Source: PRO6 sp035565775 (GTDB lineage: Bacteria > Pseudomonadota > Alphaproteobacteria > Rhizobiales > Xanthobacteraceae). From it: a stretch of 64,000 bases of DNA. Positions 26,072 through 37,773 of this stretch are shown piece after piece. A program made the translations under genes and the position numbers. Every line of letters starts with the position of its first letter. Positions within the stretch are counted from its first letter, which is position 1. Under the pieces are notes generated by a model. That model did not search any database, was not told the origin of the DNA, and saw only the letters and a program-made list of their open reading frames with translations. The stretch lies in assembly GCA_035565775.1 (NCBI GenBank), contig DATMRW010000013.1:44634-108633 (forward strand), in the 5' to 3' direction.

Positions 26072-26548
26072 TCAGTAAGGCTCCGGCTTGGTCTTCTCGG
26101 CGGCGTTCTGGATGAGGTTGAGGCGCCGCTCGATCTTGGTCAGCGCGGCGGCAAACTCCTTCTGCTCCTTGGCCGACAGGCACGACAGAATCTCGGCCTC
26201 CTTGGCGAGCAGCGGCGGGATCAGCTCTTGGTAGAGCGCGGTCCCTTCTCGCGTGAGCTGCAACCAAAATTCCCGGCGGTCGTTTTCATTCTCGATCCGT
26301 TCCACCAGCCCGCGCTCCATCAGCGTGATCACCGCGCGGCTGATGGTGGATTTGTGCGTGCGGGTGCAGTGCGAGATGTATTGCGCGGTGCATGGTTCGC
26401 CGCGAAAGCCCAGGGTCGCCAGCACGCGCCAGCCCGGCACGTCGAGGCCGTAGCGGCCGGCATACTCCGTCGACAGCTCCGCACTGACCTCGGCGGCGAG
26501 GCGGTTGAGCCGGAACGGGGTGAATTTGAAAAGGTCGAGGCTGGCCAC
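26072..26548 (-). CDS. hmgR: MarR-family regulator of the homogentisate operon
   Basis: A 158-residue MarR-type repressor or activator. The winged helix is seen in YISHCTRTHKSTISRAVITL, followed by the wing RIENENDRREFWLQLT with its conserved Asp-Arg-Arg. It is divergent from the homogentisate operon with 240 bases between the starts, and an operator-like repeat lies in that gap. Regulation of the operon by homogentisate or an aromatic precursor is therefore a reasonable inference. The symbol is a proposal from context. Confidence 0.85.
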   Translation of the reverse strand: MASLDLFKFTPFRLNRLAAEVSAELSTEYAGRYGLDVPGWRVLATLGFRGEPCTAQYISHCTRTHKSTISRAVITLMERGLVERIENENDRREFWLQLTREGTALYQELIPPLLAKEAEILSCLSAKEQKEFAAALTKIERRLNLIQNAAEKTKPEPY

Positions 26549-26599
26549 GCGGGGCGATCCGTTGATTCAGGTTGACGGCGGCAGCCGCAAGGGGTTTAG

Positions 26600-26619
26600 A
26601 TAGTTGCAAATGAGACTAT
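26600..26619. promoter_or_regulatory. Candidate MarR operator
   Basis: The 20-base imperfect palindrome ATAGTTGCAAATGAGACTAT has arms matching at six of eight positions around a four-base centre, typical of MarR sites. It is 51 bases upstream of the MarR start and 169 bases before the monooxygenase start, so it could control both directions. Confidence 0.5.
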
Positions 26620-26788
26620 TCTAGCGAACATCGCTGCCGATGACCAGACCGCTCCTGCGGGCCGTGGATCAGGAATTCAGGCGCGGCGGCGCGATAAAAA
26701 ACGGGATGAAACGATTGGTGCGGTCCGCGCCCGGTCTCGGGGCGGCGGCGGTACCAGAGAGCTGCAATCTGCGGAGGCGGAAACGCAT

Positions 26789-28426
26789 ATGGAGCGGCAC
26801 ACTTTCCAGTTCGGCTATCGCCGAAGTCCTGATCAGGATCGCGACGCCGCCCACGCGGCGCGCCATCCGGTGGTGGTGGTCGGGGCCGGGCCGGTCGGCC
26901 TGTCACTGGCGATCGATCTCGGACAGCGCGGCCAGCCGGTGGTGCTGCTCGATGACGCCGACCGGATCGGCGAGGGCTCGCGCGCCATCTGCTTCTCCAA
27001 GCGGTCGCTGGAAGTCTGGGACCGCCTCGGCGTCGGCGGGCGCATGGTCGAGAAGGGCGTGGTCTGGAATGTCGGCAAGATCTTTCTTGGCGACAGCATG
27101 GTCTACCGCTTCGACCTGCTGCCGGAGCAGGGCCACAAGATGCCGGCCTTCATCAACCTGCAGCAATATTACGCCGAAGCATTTTTGGTCGATCGCATCA
27201 GCGAACTGCCGAACATCGACCTGCGCTGGCGCAACAGGGTCGTGGCGGTGGAGCAGCGCAACGACCATGCGGTGCTGACGATCGAGACGCCGGACGGCCC
27301 CTATCACCTCAGCGCCGATTTCGTCGTTGCCTGCGACGGCGCCCGCTCGACCCTGCGCAGCCTCGTCGGCGCCGATTTTCAGGGCGTCGGTTTCGAGGAT
27401 CAATTCCTCATCGCCGACGTGAAGATGACGGCGGAGTTTCCGACCGAGCGCTGGTTCTGGTTCGATCCGCCGTTTCATTCCGGGCAGTCGGCGCTGCTGC
27501 ATCGCCAGCCCGACGATGTCTGGCGCATCGACCTGCAGCTCGGGCCGGATGCCGATCCCGCTGTCGAGCGGTTGCCGGAAAATGTCCGCCCGCGCATCGA
27601 ACGGATGATCGGGCATGGCGATTTCACGTTCGAGTGGATCTCCGTCTACAAATTCCAGAGCCGGCGCATGCCGCGCTTCGTGCATGAGCGCGTGATCTTC
27701 GCCGGCGATGCCGCGCATCAGGTGTCGGTGTTCGGCGCGCGCGGCGCCAATTCCGGCCTCGAGGATGGCGAAAACCTCGCCTGGAAGCTCGATCTCATTC
27801 TGCGCGGCAAGGCGCCGGAATCGTTGCTTGAGAGCTACGAGATCGAGCGCGGCCTTGCCGCCGACGAAAATCTGCGGGCCTCGACCTATTCGACCGACTT
27901 CATCGCGCCGCACACGCGGCAGGAGCGACGCCTGCGGCAGGCGGTGCTCGGGCTTGCCGCCGAGACCGAATTCGCCAAGCGCATGGTGAACGGCGGGCGG
28001 CTTTCGACGCCCTCGATCTACGACACGCCGCTGTCCACGCCCGACAGCGAGGCATGGCAGGCCGGCCCGCGCCCCGGCACGCATATGTTTGACGCGCCGC
28101 TGAAATCGGTCGATGGCAGCTCCGCGTTCCTGACCGAACTGTTCCGGGACGCATCGAAAAAATCCGCCAGCGGCTTCGTGCTGGTCGAGGCGGAAAATGG
28201 CGCGGCAAGCGACAGGACCGGGGAGCGGCCGGAGGAGGTTGGCATCATTCGGATCGGACAGCATGCTTCGGTCATCGACGCCGAAAGCAAGTTCGCCCAG
28301 CGCTATGACGCTTCGCCCGGCGCGGCCTATCTGCTGCGGCCGGATGGCTATGTCGCCGCCCGCTTCCGCCATCCGACCAGGGCCGCGATCGGTGCCGCGC
28401 TCGCCCGGGCGACCGGGCATGTGTGA
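26789..28426 (+). CDS. FAD-dependent aromatic monooxygenase (MhpA/MhaA-like)
   Basis: A 545-residue class A flavin monooxygenase. The FAD dinucleotide loop is VVVGAGPVGLSLA (about residues 28-40), the second nucleotide motif is ACDGARSTLR, and the third is VIFAGDAAHQVSVFGARGAN. A C-terminal thioredoxin-like extension (about 410-545) is typical of phenol- and MhpA-like hydroxylases. Since the operon ends with homogentisate dioxygenase, the likely job is ring hydroxylation to homogentisate, for example from 3-hydroxyphenylacetate, but the substrate is inferred from context only. The ATG follows a GGAGG ten bases upstream. Confidence 0.85.
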   Translation: MERHTFQFGYRRSPDQDRDAAHAARHPVVVVGAGPVGLSLAIDLGQRGQPVVLLDDADRIGEGSRAICFSKRSLEVWDRLGVGGRMVEKGVVWNVGKIFLGDSMVYRFDLLPEQGHKMPAFINLQQYYAEAFLVDRISELPNIDLRWRNRVVAVEQRNDHAVLTIETPDGPYHLSADFVVACDGARSTLRSLVGADFQGVGFEDQFLIADVKMTAEFPTERWFWFDPPFHSGQSALLHRQPDDVWRIDLQLGPDADPAVERLPENVRPRIERMIGHGDFTFEWISVYKFQSRRMPRFVHERVIFAGDAAHQVSVFGARGANSGLEDGENLAWKLDLILRGKAPESLLESYEIERGLAADENLRASTYSTDFIAPHTRQERRLRQAVLGLAAETEFAKRMVNGGRLSTPSIYDTPLSTPDSEAWQAGPRPGTHMFDAPLKSVDGSSAFLTELFRDASKKSASGFVLVEAENGAASDRTGERPEEVGIIRIGQHASVIDAESKFAQRYDASPGAAYLLRPDGYVAARFRHPTRAAIGAALARATGHV

Positions 28427-28433
28427 GGACGCC

Positions 28434-28670
28434 ATGAGCAAACCGGCTACGCTTTCGACCGCCTCGAATTTTTCCGATCCCGATGCCGCCTATCGCGCCA
28501 TCGTGGAGGCCCATCGCGGCCTAAGCGACGAGCAGAGCGCCGCGCTCGACACCGCGCTGGTGCTGATCCTTGCCAATCACATCGGCGACCTTGGCGTGCT
28601 TTCGGAAGCGATCGCGCTGGCCAAGCGCCGCCTCGTCGGCGCGCCTGCGCCCGTCACCTCTCCATCCTGA
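28434..28670 (+). CDS. DUF2783-type small protein
   Basis: A 78-residue protein, probably all helical, with the conserved core FSDPDAAYRAIVEAHRGLSD and LVLILANHIGDLGVLSEAI. It starts eight bases after the monooxygenase stop. Small proteins in this position beside 3-hydroxyphenylacetate hydroxylases have been described as coupling proteins (MhaB of Pseudomonas). Whether DUF2783 does the same is my inference; I see no cofactor site. Confidence 0.75.
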   Translation: MSKPATLSTASNFSDPDAAYRAIVEAHRGLSDEQSAALDTALVLILANHIGDLGVLSEAIALAKRRLVGAPAPVTSPS

Positions 28671-28686
28671 ATTCAAGGGACCACTC

Positions 28687-29649
28687 ATGACCACCAAAGG
28701 CTTTGCATCGACCGGCGATCTTGCCGAAAAGAAGATCACCTTTTCCGAGATCGGGCCGGACCTCTATGCCTTCACTGCCGAAGGCGATCCGAACTCGGCG
28801 GTGATCGTCGGCGATGACGGATGCATCGTCTTCGACGCGCAGGCGACCCCGGCGATGGCCAGCAGCGTGATCGAGCGGGTGCGCACCGTCACCGACAAGC
28901 CGATCAAATACGTGGTGCTGTCGCACTATCACGCCGTGCGGGTGCTCGGCGCCTCGGCCTATCACGCGCAAAACATCGTCGCCTCGCAGGAAACCTATCG
29001 CCTGATCCAGGAGCGCGGCCAGCAGGACTGGGATTCCGAATATGGCCGTTTCCCGCGCCTATTCCGCGACGCCGAGAGCATTCCCGGCCTGACCTGGCCG
29101 ACGCTGACCTTCGAGACGGAAATGTCGATCTATCTCGGCAAGCGCGAAGTGCGCCTGATGCATGTCGGCGCGGGGCACACGTCCGGCGACATCATCGCCT
29201 GGGTGCCCGATGCCGAGGTGATGTTTTCGGGCGACCTGATCGAGTTCCACTCGGCCTGTTATTGCGGCGACGCCTATCTGCGCGAATGGCCCTCGACGCT
29301 GTCCGAGATTCTCGAATTCAATCCCAAGGCGATCGCACCCGGACGCGGCGACGCGCTGAAGGGCACCTCGACGGCGCGCGAGGCGATTGCGATGACGCGC
29401 GATTTCGTGACCTCGCTCTATGGTGCGGCTGAGCTGTCGGTCGCTAAGGGCCGCAGCCTCAAGGAAACGATGGCCGCGACCCGCGAGGTGATGGACCCGA
29501 AATTTTCGTCCTTCGCCATCTATGAACACTGCCTGCCGTTCAACGTCTCGCGCGCCTATGACGAGGCGTCGGGGATCGACGATCCGGTGATCTGGACGGC
29601 GGAGCGGGATCGCGAAATGTGGGCTGCGCTTCAAGGAGGTTCGTCATGA
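28687..29649 (+). CDS. MBL-fold protein with altered metal-binding motif
   Basis: A 320-residue metallo-beta-lactamase-fold protein in the homogentisate operon. The fold is clear, but the signature HxHxDH reads SHYHAVRVLG: the two His (H80, H82) remain while Asp and the third His are Val84 and Arg85. The later His (GAGHTSGD, H164) and Asp (MFSGDL, D183) are kept, and the last GHG position is GRG (R220). Only one of the two usual metal sites could form in normal fashion. The role is unknown; a lactone or thioester hydrolase or a binding protein are options. Its stop overlaps the hmgA start (ATGA). Confidence 0.8.
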   Translation: MTTKGFASTGDLAEKKITFSEIGPDLYAFTAEGDPNSAVIVGDDGCIVFDAQATPAMASSVIERVRTVTDKPIKYVVLSHYHAVRVLGASAYHAQNIVASQETYRLIQERGQQDWDSEYGRFPRLFRDAESIPGLTWPTLTFETEMSIYLGKREVRLMHVGAGHTSGDIIAWVPDAEVMFSGDLIEFHSACYCGDAYLREWPSTLSEILEFNPKAIAPGRGDALKGTSTAREAIAMTRDFVTSLYGAAELSVAKGRSLKETMAATREVMDPKFSSFAIYEHCLPFNVSRAYDEASGIDDPVIWTAERDREMWAALQGGSS

Positions 29650-30992
29650 ACTACAACACAGCGCCGGATACCATTCGCCGCGCCTCCGGCCAGTTGATGC
29701 CGGGCTACATGTCCGGCTTCGGCAACAGCTTTGAAACCGAGGCCCTGCCGGGGACGCTGCCGATCGGCCGCAACTCGCCGCAGCGGTGCGCCTATGGGCT
29801 CTATGCCGAGCAGCTGTCCGGCTCGCCGTTCACCGCGCCGCGCAACGCCAACGAGCGCTCGTGGCTCTATCGCATCCGGCCGTCGGTGAAGCACTCGGGC
29901 CGCTTCGCCAAGGCCGATGCGGGGCTGTGGCGCACTGCGCCGTGCCTCGAGCACGACATGCCGATCGCGCAATTGCGCTGGGACCCTGCGCCGATACCGG
30001 ACGGCAAGGTCACCTTCCTGCAGGGCGTGCAGACGATGACGACCGCCGGCGACGCCGGCACGCAGAGCGGGATGGCTGCCCATGTCTACCTGATCACGGC
30101 GTCGATGGTGGATCAGCATTTCTACAATGCCGATGGCGAGCTGCTGTTCGTGCCGCAGACCGGCGCGCTCCGCTTCGTCACCGAGTTCGGCATCATCGAT
30201 GCCGAGCCGGCCGAGATCGTCGTCATCCCGCGCGGCGTGAAATTCCGCGTCGAGCTGCCGTCGGGCCCGGCGCGCGGCTATCTTTGCGAAAACTATGGCG
30301 GCGCGCTGACGCTGCCCGAGCGCGGTCCGATCGGCGCCAACTGCCTCGCAAATGCGCGCGATTTTCTGACGCCGGTCGCCTATTACGAAGACAAGGACAC
30401 GCCGACCGAACTGTTCGTCAAGTGGGGCGGCGAGTTGTGGCGGACCGAGCTTGGCCATTCGCCGATCGACGTGGTCGGCTGGCATGGCAACTACGCGCCT
30501 TACAAGTATAACCTGCGCGCCTTCTCGCCGGTCGGGGCGATCGCGTTCGACCACCCCGACCCCTCGATCTTCACGGTGCTGACTTCGCCCTCGGAAACGC
30601 CCGGCACGGCGAATATCGACTTCGTTATTTTTCCCGAGCGCTGGGCCGTGGCGGAAAACACTTTTCGGCCGCCATGGTATCACATGAACATCATGTCGGA
30701 GTTCATGGGGCTGATCGAAGGCGTCTATGATGCGCGGCCGGAAGGATTTACGCCGGGCGGCATCAGCCTCCACAACTGCATGCTGCCGCACGGGCCGGAT
30801 CGCAACGCCTTCGATCATGCGAGCTTCGGCGAACAGAAACCGGTGAAGATGACCGGCTCGCTGGCCTTCATGTTCGAGACGCGGTTTCCGCAGCGGGTCA
30901 CCGCGCATGCGGCAAGGACGCCGACGTTGCAGCAGGATTACTCCGATTGCTGGAAGACGCTGGAGAAGCGCTTTGATCCGACGCGCCGCTAA
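29646..30992 (+). CDS. hmgA: Homogentisate 1,2-dioxygenase
   Basis: Opens the ring of homogentisate to maleylacetoacetate using non-heme iron and oxygen. At 448 residues it is full length. The opening MSGFGNSFETEALPGTLP and the iron-binding region FRPPWYHMNIMSEFMGLIEG, which carries the His and Glu ligands, are diagnostic. The third ligand His is in the LPHGPDRNAFDHAS segment. A strong AAGGAGG lies six bases before the ATG, inside the end of the MBL gene. Confidence 0.98.
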   Translation: MNYNTAPDTIRRASGQLMPGYMSGFGNSFETEALPGTLPIGRNSPQRCAYGLYAEQLSGSPFTAPRNANERSWLYRIRPSVKHSGRFAKADAGLWRTAPCLEHDMPIAQLRWDPAPIPDGKVTFLQGVQTMTTAGDAGTQSGMAAHVYLITASMVDQHFYNADGELLFVPQTGALRFVTEFGIIDAEPAEIVVIPRGVKFRVELPSGPARGYLCENYGGALTLPERGPIGANCLANARDFLTPVAYYEDKDTPTELFVKWGGELWRTELGHSPIDVVGWHGNYAPYKYNLRAFSPVGAIAFDHPDPSIFTVLTSPSETPGTANIDFVIFPERWAVAENTFRPPWYHMNIMSEFMGLIEGVYDARPEGFTPGGISLHNCMLPHGPDRNAFDHASFGEQKPVKMTGSLAFMFETRFPQRVTAHAARTPTLQQDYSDCWKTLEKRFDPTRR

Positions 30993-31034
30993 AAGCCGGC
31001 GGCGAAACAATCCGGCTTGTGCAAGGGTGGGGAT

Positions 31035-32309
31035 GTGACAAATCCGAATGATCCGAAACTGAAATCCTTTATCGACGTTCCGGCGGATTCGGATTTTCCG
31101 ATCCAGAATTTGCCCTATGGCGTTTTCTCGGTGGGCGCCGGCGCGCCGCGCGTCGGTGTCGCGATTGGCGATCAGGTGCTCGATCTCGCCGTGCTCGAGG
31201 GAGTGGGGCTGCTCAGGGCCGGCTCGGCGGGCGGCGTGTTCGCGCAGGATTCGCTCAATCCGTTCATGGCGCTCGGGCCAAAAGTCTGGCGCGAGGTGCG
31301 GGCGCGGATCAGCGCGCTGCTGCGCCATGATTCCACGGAGCTGCGCGACAACGCGGCGCTCCGCGCCACGGCGCTGGTGCCGCGGGCGGCGGTGCGGATG
31401 CATCTGCCGATCAGGGTCGGCGGCTACACCGATTTCTTCTCGTCGAAAGAACACGCCACCAACACCGGAAAAATGTTTCGCGGCGACACCAACCCGCTGC
31501 TGCCGAATTGGAGCCACATCCCGATCGCCTATAACGGCCGGGCCTCCACCGTGGTCGTCGGCGGCACGGCGTTTCATCGCCCGCGCGGCCAGCTCAAGGC
31601 GCCGGATGCGGCCGCGCCGACCTTTGGCCCGTCGAAAAAGCTCGATCTCGAACTGGAGATGGGCGTGGTCGTCGGCGGCGCGTCAAAGATGGGCACCCTG
31701 CTCACCGAGCAGGAAGCCGACGCCATGATCTTCGGCTTCACGTTGCTCAACGACTGGAGCGCGCGTGACATCCAGGCGTGGGAATATGTGCCGCTCGGCC
31801 CGTTCCAGGCCAAGGCGTTCGCGACCTCGATCGGGGCGTGGGTGGTGACGCGCGAGGCGCTGGAGCCGTTCCGCGTCCATGGCCCGGAGCAAGACCCGAA
31901 GCCGCTGTCATACCTGCAGCAGACGGGTGCGAACAATTTCGACATCGAGCTCGAAATCGCGCTGAAGCCGGCGACGGCGAAGGACGCCACGGTTCTGTCG
32001 CGCACCAACTTCAAATACATGTACTGGTCGTCGGTGCAGCAGCTCGTCCATCACACATCCTCGGGCTGTGCGATGAATATCGGCGACCTGCTCGGCTCGG
32101 GCACGATCAGCGGCCCGACGCCCGAGCAATATGGCAGCATGCTGGAGATCAGCTGGAACGGCACGAAGCCGGTCAAGCTGCCGGGCGGCGAGACGCGCTC
32201 GTTCTTCGAGGATGGCGACAGCGTCGTCATCCGTGGCTGGTGCCAGGGCGCGGGCTATCGCATCGGCTTCGGCGAAGTCGAGGGCACGGTGCTGCCGGCG
32301 ATCAGCTAG
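31035..32309 (+). CDS. fahA: Fumarylacetoacetase
   Basis: Hydrolyses fumarylacetoacetate to fumarate and acetoacetate, the final step of the homogentisate route. The 424 residues have the SH3-like N-terminal domain and the FAH fold. The catalytic region YTDFFSSKEHATNTGKMF holds the metal Asp and catalytic His, and further acidic ligands follow (LDLELEMGVVV). The start is a GTG preceded by GGTGGGG; a TTG six codons upstream is the alternative. The gene follows hmgA by 42 bases. No maleylacetoacetate isomerase gene is present in the operon. Confidence 0.93.
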   Translation: MTNPNDPKLKSFIDVPADSDFPIQNLPYGVFSVGAGAPRVGVAIGDQVLDLAVLEGVGLLRAGSAGGVFAQDSLNPFMALGPKVWREVRARISALLRHDSTELRDNAALRATALVPRAAVRMHLPIRVGGYTDFFSSKEHATNTGKMFRGDTNPLLPNWSHIPIAYNGRASTVVVGGTAFHRPRGQLKAPDAAAPTFGPSKKLDLELEMGVVVGGASKMGTLLTEQEADAMIFGFTLLNDWSARDIQAWEYVPLGPFQAKAFATSIGAWVVTREALEPFRVHGPEQDPKPLSYLQQTGANNFDIELEIALKPATAKDATVLSRTNFKYMYWSSVQQLVHHTSSGCAMNIGDLLGSGTISGPTPEQYGSMLEISWNGTKPVKLPGGETRSFFEDGDSVVIRGWCQGAGYRIGFGEVEGTVLPAIS

Positions 32310-32342
32310 GCAGCAAAGCGCGACGGGATGCGCGCCTCGCGG

Positions 32343-33467
32343 TCAGCGCGGTGCGCCCCAGTCTTTCATCACTTGCGCAAAATCGACGCCCATCGTGCCG
32401 CGAATGGCGGACGGCGTGCGGGTGAAGCGCGGCGCGGGTGCGGGCTGGGTCACCCCGTCGTGCTCGACGAAAACCTTTCGCGCCGCCATGTGCGGATGCT
32501 CCGGCGCTTCCGACAGCGTCAGCACCGGCGCGAAGCAGACGTCGGTGCCTTCCATGATCTTGCACCATTCATCGCGGGTCTTCGTCTTGAAGATCTCGCC
32601 GAGCCGCGCCTTCAGCGCCGGCCACTGCTTTGCATCCATCTGTTTGTCGAATGCCGCATCGTCGAGCCCGGCGAGGCGGCGAAGCTCGGCATAGAACTGC
32701 GGCTCGATCGAGCCGATCGCGACGAAGCGGCCATCGGCGCATTCATAGGTGCCGTAGAAATGCGCGCCGCCATCGAGCAGGTTGCTTTCGCGCTTGTCGG
32801 TCCAGCGGCCGATCGACGACAGCTCCGAGAACAGCGACATCAGCGAGGCGGCGCCGTCGCACATCGCGCAGTCCACCACCTGCCCCTTGCCGGAGCGGCC
32901 GGCTTCGAGCAGGCCGGCCAGAATGCCGACCACGAGATAGAGCGCGCCGCCGCCGTAGTCGCCGACGAGGTTGAGCGGCGGGATCGGCTTGTGCGCTTCG
33001 CCGATGGCGTTGAGCGCGCCGGTGATCGCGATGTAGTTGATGTCGTGCCCGGCGGCGTGGGAGAGCGGGCCCTCCTGGCCCCAGCCGGTCATGCGGCCGT
33101 AGACGAGGCGCGGGTTGCGCGCGAGCACGATCTCCGGGCCGAGGCCAAGGCGCTCCATCACGCCGGGGCGATAACCCTCGATCAATGCGTCGGCCTCGCC
33201 GAGCAGGTCGAGAACGTCGGCGACCGATTGTTTGTCCTTGAGGTCGACCACCATCTGCCGCCGCCCGCGCATCATCACGCTGCCGCGCAGGCCCATCGGC
33301 TGCTCGCCGCGCGTCAGGGTGACGACGTCGGCGCCCATGTCCGCCAGCATCATGGCGGCGAACGGCCCCGGACCAAGGCCTGCGAACTCGATGATGCGAA
33401 AGCCGGCAAGGGGGCCGCGGGGGCGCGAGGCGGAATCGGAGGCGAGGGACGAGGTCTGGTCAGTCAC
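32343..33467 (-). CDS. AMACR-like CoA racemase / CaiB-BaiF family
   Basis: A 374-residue class III CoA-transferase-fold protein. The catalytic pair expected for alpha-methylacyl-CoA racemase is present: His in GHDINYIAITGAL and Asp in NLVGDYGGGALYL. That favours 2-methylacyl-CoA epimerisation over CoA transfer. The start is the GTG at 33467, in the sense VTDQTSSLAS, preceded by a weak GGA. It lies downstream of coxSLM on the same strand but behind a strong hairpin, so it is probably transcribed on its own. It converges with fahA. Confidence 0.85.
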   Translation of the reverse strand: MTDQTSSLASDSASRPRGPLAGFRIIEFAGLGPGPFAAMMLADMGADVVTLTRGEQPMGLRGSVMMRGRRQMVVDLKDKQSVADVLDLLGEADALIEGYRPGVMERLGLGPEIVLARNPRLVYGRMTGWGQEGPLSHAAGHDINYIAITGALNAIGEAHKPIPPLNLVGDYGGGALYLVVGILAGLLEAGRSGKGQVVDCAMCDGAASLMSLFSELSSIGRWTDKRESNLLDGGAHFYGTYECADGRFVAIGSIEPQFYAELRRLAGLDDAAFDKQMDAKQWPALKARLGEIFKTKTRDEWCKIMEGTDVCFAPVLTLSEAPEHPHMAARKVFVEHDGVTQPAPAPRFTRTPSAIRGTMGVDFAQVMKDWGAPR

Positions 33468-33663
33468 GAGCGAAGTCCACTTCCAAAGGTGAGGGCGTCG
33501 GAATGGCGACGGCGCAGGGATGAGTTGAAGGGAATTGTCTTGTTCGCGGCGCGATCCGGCAAGAGCTATCTTTGCATCGGGATGATGTGGAGCGGCACGT
33601 GCGTTCGCGACACGCGCATATGCGGTGGAAGAAGGCGGGCTCAAAAAAGCCACTTGCAAATGA

Positions 33664-33689
33664 CAACGGCGCGCCGCAGCGCGCCGTTG
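33664..33689 (-). terminator. Strong hairpin downstream of coxM
   Basis: Perfect 11-base arms CAACGGCGCGC and GCGCGCCGTTG around a CGCA loop, 27 bases past the coxM stop. On the minus strand it is followed by TCATTTG, a modest T-rich tail. It likely ends the cox transcript before the racemase gene. Confidence 0.6.
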
Positions 33690-33716
33690 GTGTGTCAGTT
33701 GCGATGATGCCGAGTC

Positions 33717-34517
33717 TCAGCCCGCGACGGCGACCGCGCGCTGCGCCATCACCTTGATGAGGTTGGCGCGGTAGTCCGGCTTGCCATGGATGTCGGAGAT
33801 CAGGCCGTCGCTCGAAACGCCGATCGAAGCGAGCGTGTCCGCCGACCAGTTGGCCTTCAGCGCCTCCTCGATCTGCGGCACGCGCATCACGCCGTCTTGC
33901 GCCGCGCCCGTCGCCGCGACCCGGACCTCGCCGGATTTCAGCTTGGCGACGAACACGCCGGTCAGCGCGAAGCGCGAGGCGGGGTGACGGAATTTGGCGT
34001 AGCCCGCCTTCTCCGGGATCGGGAAGGAGACTGCGGTGATGATCTCGCCTTCGTCGAGGGCCGTCGAGAACAGGCCCTGGAAGAAATCGTCGGCGGCGAT
34101 GTCGCGCTTGTTGGTTTTCACGGTGGCATTCAGCGCCAGCACGGCCGCCGGATAGTCCGCCGCCGGATCGTTGTTGGCGATCGAGCCGCCGATCGTGCCG
34201 CGATAGCGCACGGCCGGATCGCCGATCATCGAGGTCAGGTGGCAAAGCGCCGGGATCGCGGCGTTCAGCTCCCTGCTGGCGGCGATGTCGTAATAGGTCG
34301 TCGCCGCCTTGATCGTCGCGGTATCGCCGGAGACTTCCACGCCGATCATGTCGGGGATTTTGGCGAGGTCGATGACATCGGATGGCGCGGCGAGGCGCTG
34401 CTTCATCACCGGGATCAGGGTCTGCCCGCCGGAGAGATATTTTGCGTCGCTGCCCTGGGCGAAGAGCGAAGCTGCCTGGTCGATGCTCGAAGCGCGGTGG
34501 TAGTGGGTCTCATACAT
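33717..34517 (-). CDS. coxM: CO-dehydrogenase-like medium subunit (FAD-binding)
   Basis: The 266-residue FAD subunit of a xanthine-oxidase-family hydroxylase. The FAD motifs are SGGQTLIPVMKQR (about residues 29-41) and TIGGSIANNDPAADYP (about 108-123). It is the last of three subunit genes in the order S-L-M, with 11 bases between the coxL stop and its ATG. In this family it passes electrons from the iron-sulfur subunit to quinone or another acceptor. Confidence 0.92.
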   Translation of the reverse strand: MYETHYHRASSIDQAASLFAQGSDAKYLSGGQTLIPVMKQRLAAPSDVIDLAKIPDMIGVEVSGDTATIKAATTYYDIAASRELNAAIPALCHLTSMIGDPAVRYRGTIGGSIANNDPAADYPAAVLALNATVKTNKRDIAADDFFQGLFSTALDEGEIITAVSFPIPEKAGYAKFRHPASRFALTGVFVAKLKSGEVRVAATGAAQDGVMRVPQIEEALKANWSADTLASIGVSSDGLISDIHGKPDYRANLIKVMAQRAVAVAG

Positions 34518-34528
34518 GGTGTGCCCCC

Positions 34529-36874
<2,346 letters not shown>

Positions 36875-36973
36875 CTTTTCCTCCCTGTCAGACCCGGCCG
36901 CACGCAAACCGAAGGCGCCGCCAGCGGTCGTAATTTAGAAGTGTCGCGAACCTGCGCCTGCGCGCGGGTCAAA

Positions 36974-37459
<486 letters not shown>

Positions 37460-37703
37460 GAGACGCCTCCCCGCTACATTTTTCATTGTTCTAATTAGAA
37501 GCACCATCCATGGACTTTGCAACCAAGAACTTTGTGCTGCGACCATCGCGCGGCCCGGCGGGCAATTCTCATGGTTCTGGATGGACTTATGCAAGGCTGG
37601 CCGCGCTTGTCCGGCGATCCTTGGCGCGTTCTCGGGGCCGTCAGCGAGGGGCGCGAGAAACGTAGAGGTTGTGGCCCCGCATTTACACCCTCTTATTCAA
37701 TTG

Positions 37704-37738
37704 CCGGTAGTTTCCTGACTTCGTTCGGTAGAAACCGG
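37704..37738 (+). other. Hairpin in the 5' region of the chemoreceptor gene
   Basis: The 314-base gap between coxS and the chemoreceptor gene holds no convincing coding frame. Near its right end, GTTTC (37710-37714) pairs with GAAAC (37731-37735), with outer CCG/CGG pairs across a small bulge. It ends 35 bases before the ATG and could influence translation. Promoters of both flanking genes must be in this gap. Confidence 0.35.
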
Positions 37739-37773
37739 ACGGCAATGAGTAAATTGCGTGATTTGGGGGCAGG

